A stretch of 64,000 nt of DNA, from assembly GCA_021495925.1 (NCBI GenBank), contig JAKEKT010000025.1, forward strand, positions 328,548 through 392,547, read 5' to 3'. Of the stretch, positions 21,910 through 31,959 are shown piece by piece. The number at the start of each line of letters is the position of its first letter. Position 1 is the stretch's first letter. Position numbers and translations under genes: made by a program. The notes under the pieces are model-generated. The model searched no databases. It saw only the letters and a program-made list of their open reading frames with translations, and was not told the DNA's origin. This stretch comes from Diplodia intermedia. Lineage: Eukaryota; Ascomycota; Dothideomycetes; Botryosphaeriales; Botryosphaeriaceae.

Positions 21910-22600
21910 GGTGAAGAGAGCGGTATAATACTGGAGTGGTATGATACGGAAGTGATGAAATGTGTCTGTCGGACGGGTGAAGGGGAATGAGAGGCAGTCA
22001 AGTGTGAGCGCACATAGTCGAAGTGTCGATGCCTTTCTCGCAAGGCAGCCGCGCCTTCCTCAACAGCTGTCTCTTCACATCTTCGCCCTTTCTGCAAACT
22101 TTCAGTTCACGACCAACATCGCCTGCTCTCTTATGCAAGCGTCTATTGGTCCATTGCATGCCGCTTTTTCTGTTTTTCATCTCGCTGCTTCTGGACTCCA
22201 TGGTTTCCAGTTGTAGAAGCAGATCGGATCGAGAAAGCTGGCGCAGCAATGAAGCACAAACAATCCATAGCTGTTCCCCGTGCGGCCATCTTGCAGCGAG
22301 ACAAGACTCGCACGCGATGATGCGCGGTTGAGGCGAGATGGAGGAAGTGGGTGGGCAGTTGTAGTCGCGACGCGGTCACGTGCAGGCAGCCCTGGCGCGG
22401 CCCGCGGGCTTGGCGGGCGGAACTACGCAACGGACAAGTGCCTGGAGCTCCAACACAACAACCTTGAGCCTGACCCTACCTCTCGCCCCATCCCACCCCG
22501 CCACCCTCGCCGACGACTCCCATTTCTCCTTCTTCGAGCTTCCCGCAGCTCGTCCGCCTACCGCACCGCCCGAAACGCGACCCGCAAGCTCTCTCCCACC
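21910..22600. promoter_or_regulatory. Divergent promoter region, F-box gene / PUP2
   Basis: 691 bp with no gene. The PUP2-proximal 120 bp is C-rich on the plus strand and ends in CTCTCCCACC before the ATG. Confidence 0.5.
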
Positions 22601-23651
22601 ATGTTCATCGCACGCTCCGAGTACGGTAAGCTTGCAGCCACCCACGGTAGCTCGCGAAACTGCTGCTAACGAAGCCATCGTCCCTCAGATCGGGGTATCA
22701 AGTGAGGACACGACCGTCGCCTCTCCCAAACAAGCTTTCCCGCTGACCACCACCCCAAGCACCTTCTCCCCGGAAGGCCGTCTGTTCCAAGTCGAATACT
22801 CGCTCGAGGCCATCAAGCTCGGTTCGACCGCGATAGGCGTAGGTCCCCTCCTCCCCCACCCGCTCCCAGCAGCACAACAACAGCAGCACAAAAAGCCTGA
22901 CGATTGGAATCCCGCACACAGGTGGCAACGGGCGAGGGCGTGATCCTGGGCGTGGAGAAGCGCGTGACGTCGACGCTGCTGGAGACGTCGTCGGTGGAGA
23001 AGATAGTCGAGATCGACCGGCACATCGGGTGCGCCATGAGCGGGCTGCAGGCCGACGCGCGCAGCATGATCGAGCACGCCCGCGTCGAGTCGCAGAACCA
23101 CGCCTTCCACTACGCCGAGCCGCTGCGCGTCGAGAGCTGCACCCAGGCCATCTGCGACCTCGCCCTCCGCTTCGGCGAGGGCGCCGAGGGCGAGGAGAGC
23201 ATCATGTCCCGCCCCTTTGGCGTCGCCCTGCTCATCGCCGGCTACGACGAGGACGGCCCCAGCCTGTGAGTCCCTTGTTCTTCCATCTTCCCCATCCTTC
23301 CTTTCCCTTACTCTTCTCTTCTCTTCCGTGGCTTTGTGCAACGTGACTGCACGCATTGGCTGACCGTCTCACAGCTACCACGCTGAGCCCTCGGGCACCT
23401 TCTACCGCTACGACGCCAAGGCCATAGGATCGGGCTCCGAGGGCGCGCAGGCCGAGCTGCAGAACGAGTTCCACAAGTCGCTGACGCTGCCCGAGGCCGA
23501 GGTGCTGGTGCTGAAGACGCTGAAGCAGGTCATGGAGGAGAAGCTGGATTCCAAGAACGTGCAGCTGGCCAGCGTCACCCGCGACCGGGGCTTCCGGATC
23601 TACACGGACGACGAGATGGCCGAGGTCGTCGGCAGGTTACCCACCAACTAA
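22601..23651 (+). CDS. PUP2: 20S proteasome subunit alpha-5, 245 aa, five exons
   Basis: Exons 22601-22625, 22689-22701, 22760-22838, 22922-23265 and 23375-23651. Joined, they give the canonical alpha-subunit opening MFIARSEYDRGINTFSPEG and then RLFQVEYSLEAIKLGSTAIG. Later blocks also match alpha-5: VEKIVEIDRHIGCAMSGL, MSRPFGVALLIAGYDE, PSGTFYRYDAKAIGSGSEGAQ and LKQVMEEKLDSKNVQLASV. Length agrees with family members (about 241-260 aa). Exon 2 is only 13 nt (completing DRGIN). Intron 1 has a TGCTAACG branch point, and intron 2 ends in CCCAAG rather than the usual YAG. The protein is a non-catalytic outer-ring subunit of the 20S core, in cytosol and nucleus. The stop is 529 bp from the convergent QCR10 gene. 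Confidence 0.95.
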
Positions 23652-24180
23652 AGAGGGGAAATAGTAGTAGTAGTAAAGAGGGGCAATGCTGCTGCTGCTG
23701 CCGCTGCATATGACTGGGCATGATGATGACGGGTTGAATGGAAGGGAAAGAGTGGTAGCATAAGATTATCGGCAAAGTTAGAAATAGTCCGGCATGACGA
23801 GAACCACGGTCAGTGCATCATCATCATCTAATGAACATGCTGCTGTTGCATTGGCCAGGAAAGGCGTATCTCGAGATTCACACAAGGCATGCTTCAATTG
23901 CTTGGCGAGAGTACCGGTCGGACGCGAATGTGACGCAAAGTAAAAAAAAAAAAGTCTATTTCGTCGCAAGCCCGGACGACGGGGTAATTGTACAGCCCGC
24001 TGGACGGTCTATGGTACAGCAGTTTGTCCCGGCGGGAAGGGGGAAGGATCACAGAAACCTCTTTCATCTCAATTCCTTTCTACCCACGCTACCCCAGAGT
24101 TACTCCCAAATCCTGCCATTCTCTCTCTCCCGCCAATACATGGAGAGAGAGGTAAGAGAGAGCGCGTGTGCCGCGCGCAT
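23652..24180. other. Convergent 3' flanks of PUP2 and QCR10
   Basis: 529 bp, no gene. Contains short TAG- and CTG-type trinucleotide runs just after the PUP2 stop and a 12-nt A tract at about 23942-23954. Confidence 0.6.
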
Positions 24181-24777
24181 TTAGAACGGGTTGTCCTCGG
24201 GCGCGACCTTGACGTCGAAGTACTCGCCCAGGATGGGCACCTTCTTCATGATGTCCTCGCGCACGCGGGGGACCTCGGCGAACATGAAGATGGCGAAGAC
24301 GCCGGCGGCGGCGCCGAAGCCGGCGAGGGTGGTGCCGCTGTTTTTTTCCCCCTCCCGCGTCAGCAAAAGTGATGTCTTTCTTTTTTTTTTTTCTCCCCTC
24401 GTCGTGCATTCCCCGGGGACTCAATTGCATCCTCCTTCTTTCTCTCTACAGGTCTCCGGAGACCAATTCTTCTTGTTCTTCTTCTTTCCCTCCGAACTCT
24501 TTTCATCGTGTTCCGATTGCTCATAGGGAAGGATCTCGGGGAAGGGGGACGGAGCGGGGAATAACGTACAACTTGGCGGCGCGGCCGAGGCTGATGCCGT
24601 GGAAGTGGGGCGCGGTGGTGTACCTGTAAGCTCGCGGAAGAACGGATGTTCGTCAGCGGGGGCGATTTCGCGCAAGGGAGAGAGAGTGCATTTTGGGGGG
24701 GAGGGGATGGGAACGCACTTGGGGCCAAAGCGGGACTGGTAGGTCTTGTAGCCGGGGCGAACGGTCCAGGGGGCCAT
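24181..24777 (-). CDS. QCR10: Cytochrome b-c1 complex subunit 10 (QCR10-like), 89 aa, three exons
   Basis: Exons 24777-24719, 24623-24570 and 24337-24181, with introns of 95 and 232 nt. The spliced protein reads MAPWTVRPGYKTYQSRFGPK, then YTTAPHFHGISLGRAAKFG, then a single membrane helix (TLAGFGAAAGVFAIFMFAEV), and ends PRVREDIMKKVPILGEYF...PPEDNPF-like (here APEDNPF). This is the shape of fungal Qcr10: a short matrix N-terminus, one helix and a conserved PRV-DI-KK-P-G-YF tail. It is a small accessory subunit of respiratory complex III in the inner mitochondrial membrane, near the Rieske protein. A one-codon upstream exon (ATG at 24918, intron 24915-24817) would extend it in frame to 103 aa, so the exact start is open. 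A CCAAT box lies about 295 bp upstream. Confidence 0.85.
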
Positions 24778-27226
24778 GCCGTGGTGGCCGGTGTGCTGGA
24801 GGTCGGGCCGTGTGGACTGTGGGATTGGTGGTCAGCGGGTTGCGGGTTTCGTGCCTCGGGGTCGGGGTCGATGGAGTGGGCATTGGGGGGGACCGGTGCG
24901 GAGTAATGGGCGTACCATTGTGGGCGTGGTGAGTCGCTGCGTTCGGGTAGGGGTGCGGAGCGAGGTGGATGCGGGTGTGGATGGAGGATGCGCTCGAGGT
25001 GATGTTGAGGTTGCTGCTTGCTTGCGGCCCGGGCGCGCCCGTTCGGCGCTCCGGGTTCAGCTCGTCGGCCAATCAGCGGCCCGAAGTTTGCGAGACGCGC
25101 ACCCAGCCGCAGACATTTCTTTTCTTTCCGCGCCGGAGCTGCTGCTCTTCCTTTCCTTCTTCATCCACACTTCACCAACCGGTTTCGACGACGACCTAGA
25201 GGGACACGACGGATGTCCATGGCTGTTGCTGCTGCTGCCGCTGCGAGAGCGCCTCGGCTGCCAGCGCGAGCTGGATGATGGCGGCCTGCTGTCGCGCTGG
25301 CAACCGGCTCTCTCGAGGCTGCACGTGTCGAGTCGGCAGCCTCGGTGCCTTACGGCGAGGCTGAAGAGGTCCCACGACGACAGGCTTCACATGAAGTATA
25401 GCATGTGCCTGCTCTCGACTCGACGGGTCCGATGACTCGCAGCCACGCTCTCGGCCGACACACGGCGTAAGGTAAGCAACTTTTTTCCCTTCTTGCCGCC
25501 ACACGCATCAATCTTCTATGATGAGAAACTTTACTCAGCTCACTCCGAGTCACATCAATGAGAGATAAAACACCTAATATCCAACTTCAATTGTTCCTTC
25601 TGAATTATCATCTCCATCTTTAGCCGATACAGCAGCCAAGAGAGACCTGATTTGCTGACATCAATCAAGTATCTCCGTAGATAGGCAAGCGCTACCACGA
25701 CTGGAAAGGCGCAGTGACGGCCGAGCGTACTGTCGATGATGATGCACATGGCACGCTACCTCGACGTCACAGCTTCCCCCAGCCACGTGTGGTTGCAACA
25801 CTAGGCAAGCCGATGTTGCATATGGCTTGACCGCGATTGGTACAGGAAAATTCCGACAGTGTAGGCAGGTTCCGCGGCCAGGTGCGACGTTAGAAAAATG
25901 AAATCAAGCAGTCTCCCTCCACGCATGAACGTGCCCATGGTGAACAACGGCCGGCCCTTCCGCCGCCCCTGAGCCCCTCATCGGCGACTTACGGTTGGTT
26001 CTACATCAGGAACCAGTGGTGTGATGCGGCCGATCGACTGCCTCCTGCTTGTACGTCTGAATAATGGCGGGACGGCGGAAGGTGGCCCGGCGATGAGGCG
26101 CACAGGGGTGCGGGCTTATCAAGACGATGATGCAGCAACAAAGGCACGATGACTGTCGCTGCATGTGACCACCCAAAAACCAGGGAAGCGGGTAGCTAAT
26201 GCGCAAAATGGCAACGCAGATTGGCCGGACGAGCCGCAGCGACGCTGCCCGCTGGGCTGCCCTGGGGTCGCATGAAGTCACAGTGCTTGGCCAACGCGTG
26301 GGGGAACCACAGAAAGTGACGGTCCGAAGCTGGATCCAATGTCGGGATGCACCTGCGCGCATTCACGAGTCGAATTCACGTCTGGAGACGGGAGTCAACT
26401 TCTGCAATACATATGTCTGCGAGTGGGGGCGCCGGCGCTGGGCGTGGGGTTGAGGCCTGGGGATGCAGCGGCTGCAGCTGCGCCGCTCGTGGACATGGGC
26501 GCACCCCACCATATCCAGCTTTGCGCGCAGCCTCGGCCGGCTCGACGCCGTGCTCCGCGTGCGCGCCGGGCTGGGGACATGATCCTCCTCAGCTGATGCC
26601 GCGGTCTCGCTCTTTGCTCGGCAGTCGGGCATTGGCGCGCCGGCCTATCAGATGCATTCCATTCTCCCGTTTCTTTCTCGTTGCCGCTTCAGACGTCAGG
26701 CCTACCGCTCCCATCCACCGCCCATCTCCCTTCTCCGCAGTCCAAGCCCGCCCCGCAGCCTTCTCCACGAAACCTCACCGCGACCTCGCGATATCTCGAA
26801 GCGTCCGAACAGCCCACCGCCAGACGCCCTCCCAGCCCCCGCGCACAGTCCTCGGTGACGGCCAGCCGCAAGCCCGAGTCCAGCCGACCCACCGCATCTC
26901 CGATCGTGAAGACTCCCCATGACTCGACTGCGCCGCTGCTCGTAATCCAGTCGAACACCGTCCGACACCACCCTGCTCACGAAAGCGACACTGCCCGTTG
27001 ATCGCGCCCACTCTCCGCCCTAGCCTGCTCCCAAATTCGACCCGCACAATCGCCGCGCCGCCCGGCCCACTCAACTCCAATCCACCCACCCTCGACGAAT
27101 CCCAAAACCCACCGCATCTCTCATACACAGTATAATTGCTCCGCACCACCTCCGACCTAGCAGAGGAAGCCACTCGACATCGCCATCTCGCCAACACCCT
27201 GCACATCCTTCACCACCTCCGCCGCC
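24778..27226. other. Gene-free divergent interval QCR10 / orphan at 27.2 kb
   Basis: About 2.45 kb. The QCR10-proximal part includes the CCAAT box; 25440-26640 has scattered short frames with no protein-like composition; 26640-27226 is strongly C-rich on the plus strand and looks like a long leader for the downstream gene. No RNA gene or repeat recognised. Confidence 0.5.
25069..25075 (+). promoter_or_regulatory. CCAAT box (CCAATCA) upstream of QCR10
   Basis: GGCCAATCAGCGG is a strong match to the HAP/CBC-binding consensus CCAATCA. The fungal CCAAT-binding complex controls many respiratory-chain genes, so its position about 295 bp upstream of QCR10 fits. Binding is inferred, not shown. Confidence 0.4.
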
Positions 27227-27853
27227 ATGCCGACCAACGCGAACCGGCCCTTCCTCTCCAACTTCCTTGCCGCCTTCCGCGCGCAATCCGCCTTCCAAAG
27301 CGCCGCGCCCTCCCCTCCCCCGCCATCCACCAGCTCCGCCGCCGCCTCGACGAAGCCCGGCGCGACCCAGTCCGCCGCCGCCGCCGCCGCCTACACCACC
27401 GCCTCAGCCTCTCCCTACGAATCGCGGACGACAGCAACAGCAGCAGCAGCAGCAGCCACCAAACCCAACACATCCACCACCTCGCCCTCGTCCTCCAACA
27501 CCGCCGCGCAACAACAAACATCCTTCTCGCCCTACAGCAACAACAAATCGCCCGGCACGCCCACCGGCACGCCGCCGCAGAGCAGCTACAACAACAGCTA
27601 CAACAACAACGGCGGCGGCTACCCGATCCCGTCCTCCTCGTCGTCGCCGTCGCGGCACCGCCGCGGCTCGGACAGCAGCTCCGACGGCGGCTTCCGCGAG
27701 CGGACGGGCAGCGCCGGCCCGGCGATGCCGCAGCCGGAGAAGTGGTACATTGGCGGGCGCACGCCGGGCGGCGAGGAGCGGTTCTACAAGCTGGGCATGG
27801 TGCGGAGGATGAGGAGTAGCGATCGGTTGAGCTTGGATCGGTTGAGTTTGTGA
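27227..27853 (+). CDS. Low-complexity fungal orphan with conserved WYIGGRTPGGEERFYKL C-terminus, 208 aa
   Basis: Single exon; the ATG follows CCGCCGCC. Residues 1-160 are Ser/Pro/Ala/Thr/Asn-rich and presumably disordered, with a conserved-looking opening (NRPFLSNFLAAFRAQSAF) and a PSRHRRGSDSSSDGGFRERTG patch. The last 40 residues are of a different character: PEKWYIGGRTPGGEERFYKL, then GMVRRMRSSDRLSLDRLSL with a tandem DRLSL. I believe this tail is conserved in Pezizomycotina hypothetical proteins, but I do not know a function. The RxxS-type basic-Ser patches are plausible kinase sites (inference). Confidence 0.75.
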   Translation: MPTNANRPFLSNFLAAFRAQSAFQSAAPSPPPPSTSSAAASTKPGATQSAAAAAAYTTASASPYESRTTATAAAAAATKPNTSTTSPSSSNTAAQQQTSFSPYSNNKSPGTPTGTPPQSSYNNSYNNNGGGYPIPSSSSSPSRHRRGSDSSSDGGFRERTGSAGPAMPQPEKWYIGGRTPGGEERFYKLGMVRRMRSSDRLSLDRLSL

Positions 27854-29955
27854 GGGGGGGTGTGGTGGTGGTGGTTTTGGGGGGTTTTTTTGAGGGGGGG
27901 TTGGTGGAAGTGGAGGAGGAGAAGAGGAAGAAGACTGAAAGGAAATGGAGGGAAGGGAGGGGATGGGACGGGACGGGGGGGTTTTTTTTCGAATTGTTCT
28001 TAGGCGAAAAGCATGATACCGGGCGTTTGGAATTTCTACATCCACTTGTCTCTTTTTTTTTCCTGTTGTTAATATTGGGTTCTGGGATGGGATGGGGACT
28101 TGCGCTCGACTCTACTCGATTCGAACTGTTTTCTTGGTTCTTTATTTCCTCTTTTCATTCATCGGAAGACATATACTGGCGGGCAACGGCTAACCCCCAC
28201 GTACGATACACATACATACATCTCGGGGGGTCTCCCTCTCCCCTCCTCCCCATGTTCTTCATTTGCTTTTTTGCTTCAGAAAGAGAATCCGCAAATCATT
28301 TCCTTCTTCCAACCAGCAGTTGTTTTCCACGGGTCGACAGGGCGTCTTACAAAAAAAGCGAGAGTCGAGAGCTTTCTTCCCACCCCTTTGTGGTTCTTTG
28401 ATGTCGAGGAATGGGGAAAAGGGGCAGGATCCATAGATACAGGAAACAAGGGTGTTGTACTCTTTTCTGTCTCCCGCCATCCTTTTTTCTTCTCGGTGGG
28501 TTCAACAATCGGGTTCTTGGTGTCTGTGGTATATTCCCCCCTTTTTTCAACAAACAGAAGAATGAAAGACGGAACAAAAAATGAAATTGAACAAGACAAG
28601 ACAAGACGCCTTTTTCTTTTTGTGTGTGTCCCTGGCGTACTCAAAGCCCCCAGTTCACGCTTCCCGTTTTTTTGAAGACGGCACCGCGTGGACCGCAAAA
28701 ACGACGACATGCATGACGAATGAGAGGCACTGATGCTTACGTAGGAGGGGGAAAATCGCGTCCGGCCCTTTTTTGTCGTCGGGACGAGGAGGCCGATCAG
28801 GTCGGTTCGGGAATACCCGACCACTTGAGAGACGGGACGTTATCGGCCAGCTCGGGCGGGAGAGGATGGTGTCTAAGTTACATGCCACTCTACCCCGATG
28901 GAGAGGAGGTCGGTGAATTGGTTGCAAGGGGCAGTAGCGGCGGCGGCGGCAGTGCAGGGACGCGAGGAAGATGCGTTGGCTGGAGCAGAGGAGTACATAG
29001 TAGTGCAAGGGAGAGAGAGTATGTGTGGCAGCTCAGTGTTGCCGACGACGGGCTTGGTTGGATGGATCGCCCCCGGATACATCCGGACATGGACCTGTGT
29101 ACCTTCACCTTCTGTCCCCCGCTCTCGGGTAGCCATGCTATCGCTTCCTCCGTCGGCACTATATCCACCGACAACCTACGTCCGTCGCCGGCACTTCAAC
29201 TATCGTGGTCTGGTTGATCTAAGCAGTATATTATGGCGGTGGGTGGATGTGACGGTGGATCGCGACGACTGGGAGACAGGCATGTCGTACCCGCTTGTCT
29301 TCTCAAGTCAGGCTTCTTTGCTTTTTCAGTGCCGGGATGGGGAAGATAGGGGTGAGGCTACGATTATATGGGATCCGACCTTTTGGTTTGATTTATTTGT
29401 AAGTGAAGGTAATTAAAGCAATGAGGACATTTCTCGTTGTTGATATGTGCATGGAAGACAGTTATTCTTGCAAGTGATGGGAGTGTAGCAAGATGGAACG
29501 TATAAAGATGCTAGGGGCGTAAAACAGCCGTCCCTCTCTTTTCGGTCAAAAGCCAGCACACAAAGCGCCTTTAAGAGTGGTTAAAGCATGTCTCCCCGCT
29601 CACCATTTACTGCAAATTCCCAGAAATTATATCTGGCACACCACCACCATGCCATAATCGTCGAAGCCAAAAGCTTAAATCCAGATTTTCTGTCAACGCA
29701 AAATTTCCCTTCGAGTGAAAAGAAAAGAGAACAAAGCAAGTAGACACGAGGACTAATAGAGAGGATATACCACCGGCAAACCCGCAATCTCACACAATAA
29801 AAACCACACTGCTAACCCACCATCTCGTTAGACAGCTAGAAGAAGAAGAAGAAGAAGAGACACCAACCCCCTTCTTTCTCCTTCACCACTCCCTCTCTCC
29901 CTCCCCCTCGAGGACCCCCCTTTGCTTGCAAGCGGGGTCTAGGACGTCCCCCGCT
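27854..29955. other. Long convergent gene-poor interval
   Basis: About 2.1 kb between two convergent genes. The left half is G-rich then T-rich on the plus strand (3' UTR-like). Frames of 70-190 codons occur on both strands but overlap one another and carry poly-F/poly-P artefact composition. A long untranslated region or noncoding transcript is possible but not supported by any feature I can see. Confidence 0.5.
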
Positions 29956-31020
29956 TCAAGAGCTCGCAAGCGATCCAAGCCGCGACGCCTGCTGGTCCCC
30001 CTCCCCCTCCCCACCCGAACCCCCACCGTAGATAACCACGAAGAAGACGATCAAAACAACCCCAGCAACCCCGCCAAAAACCGTCAGCATGAAGAGGCAC
30101 ATTTTCTTCTTCTTGTGCTGCTGCTCCTGCTGCTGGCGGCGGCGGCGGGCGCCGTCGCTCATCTGCCTCTGCAAGTTGCCACGCGCAGCACCAGCACTAC
30201 TACCACCACCACTACTACCACTACCGCTGCCGCCGTCGCGGGCAGTTTGCCGCATAGGCGGCGCCACCGGCCCAACGTTCTTTCCCGTCCCCACATGATC
30301 CGTGACTCCTCCTCCTTCTTCTTCTTCTTCTTCTTCCGGCACCTTCTGCAGCAGCGACACATACGCCGGCGGCGGCGACGGTGGCAGATCCGACAACCCC
30401 GTCGTTGTCTTGGTCAAGCTTCTGTAAGGCGTTGCGGAGGGTGGGGGTGTCGTGACGGCGGCGGCGGCGGCGGCGGATGACGATGATGACGATGACGATG
30501 ACGAAGGCCAGTAGGACCGGGCCGAGGCAAACGCAGGCGGGAGTGTGACGGTGGCAACGTTCAGGTTGGGGTTGGAGATGGGATCGGGGAGGATGTTGGG
30601 TCTGCTGCTCCAGGTGCCGGTGGGGGTGCGAGGCTGCAGCGGGATGGGGGAGGAGGAGGAGAGGGAGAGGGGGTCGAGGGGGAGCGAGTGGCGGACGTCG
30701 GTGGTGGTCTTGCTGCCGCCGTTGAAGAAGGCGTGAGGGGCGCGGCGAGGCAGCGGCCAGGTCCAGTGGGTGCGGCGGGGGCGTTTCGTTGAGAACACGT
30801 CGTACGGGTCGTTGTCGTCGTCGTTGAGGGCGACGTCCTCGAAGGACACGCGCGGGTGGTCGTCGCCCAGGCCTGCCTCGAGATCGCGTTCCGTGTCTTT
30901 GCCTTTCTGCATCATCTTCATTTCTTTCCGCTCGTTTCCTTCGGTGTTGGTGGAGTGGGTGGCTTCGGAGGTTTGCTGTGGGAGTCTGGAGGAGATGAAG
31001 GCTGGGATGACGACTCGCAT
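29956..31020 (-). CDS. Ser/Pro-rich tail-anchored membrane protein, 354 aa
   Basis: Single exon from ATG 31020. The N-terminus has MRVVIPAFISSRLPQQ, then an acidic segment with RDLEAGLGDDHPRVSFEDVALNDDD. A long low-complexity middle includes poly-Ser, poly-Ala and poly-Glu runs plus PPSPPPAYVSLL, a PPxY-like motif that could bind WW-domain proteins such as Rsp5. Basic RRRRQQQEQQHKKKK precedes a single membrane helix (CLFMLTVFGGVAGVVLIVFFVVIYGG) and a short Gly/Glu-rich end. Topology suggests a C-terminally anchored protein with its bulk in the cytosol. No domain is recognised; homologues in related fungi are likely but unnamed. Confidence 0.7.
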   Translation of the reverse strand: MRVVIPAFISSRLPQQTSEATHSTNTEGNERKEMKMMQKGKDTERDLEAGLGDDHPRVSFEDVALNDDDNDPYDVFSTKRPRRTHWTWPLPRRAPHAFFNGGSKTTTDVRHSLPLDPLSLSSSSPIPLQPRTPTGTWSSRPNILPDPISNPNLNVATVTLPPAFASARSYWPSSSSSSSSSSAAAAAAVTTPPPSATPYRSLTKTTTGLSDLPPSPPPAYVSLLQKVPEEEEEEEGGGVTDHVGTGKNVGPVAPPMRQTARDGGSGSGSSGGGSSAGAARGNLQRQMSDGARRRRQQQEQQHKKKKMCLFMLTVFGGVAGVVLIVFFVVIYGGGSGGEGEGDQQASRLGSLASS

Positions 31021-31959
31021 GTTGTTCCTTTTTCGTGTTTGTAGTCGGGTGGAAGAGAGACAACGGTGTGTGGCGAACAAGTGGAAAACTGCGGAAGGCG
31101 AAGTGTGGCTGTATTTAACAGGTGAGTGATTTGGGTATCAGGGATCGGCCTTTTATCTGACGAGAAAGTACCACGGTCTACAGAAGGACCCTGAGCTGAT
31201 ATCTCCGTCTACCGGCAAAAGATCCCGCAGTGAGTGGTGGAAGATTCAACCCTCATATCCCTCGCGCAGGACGCTACACTCTCCGTCCGTGGACAGTTAA
31301 AGCCAAATACCTGAACGCATATACAACTTTTACGACTTCACAACATCCGAACACCGGGTTGCAACACCTCTTTGAGAGAAATGTAGATGGACTCAATTTT
31401 CTTGCCAAGTCCACCTTGGACCCTGGTCCACATGGACCCTTCATCTTCGAAGTACCACAGACTCAAGGCCTCGTCGACCCGCAGAATCAACCTGCGCAAA
31501 ATAGATGGAAGTGCAAGCGGAATATTCGAAGCGCTTTCATCACTTTATCAAACAAACAAGACTCACAAAACACGCACGCCTCCAAAACCCAACAGTGAGC
31601 CAAGACAAGAAATAAAAAGATAGCAAAAACTTTCATCACATCCACATCAATGTACAACAAAACCCGACTCCCAACCCCACCGACACCGCAGTGTCGGCCC
31701 ACCACAAAAACGCGTCGCTTACAACAATAACAACAACAACAAGCGCTACAAAGAAGCAAAGCAAAAGTAAGTCGGAACATCAAAACACGACTTTCCCCCT
31801 CCATACCCGTTCCACAACGACACAATCCCTCATAAAGCTCTCCTCTTCCTTCCATCCATCCCACCACCAATCCACCATCCCTGTACAACCACCACCATCA
31901 TCATCATCGCCGTCGTCGTCGTCATCGCATGTATATATATACCATCATCGTCATCATTA
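31021..31959. other. Intergenic, tail-anchored orphan promoter / carnitine acyltransferase 3' flank
   Basis: About 940 bp with no gene. It contains CAACAACAA-type and CATCATCAT-type short repeats (31720-31745, 31890-31925). Confidence 0.55.

Noticed and set aside
28720..29416. Overlapping plus-strand frames of about 165-172 codons between the two orphans
   Set aside because: Three competing frames, no domain, no splice sites that join them, and antisense frames of equal length.
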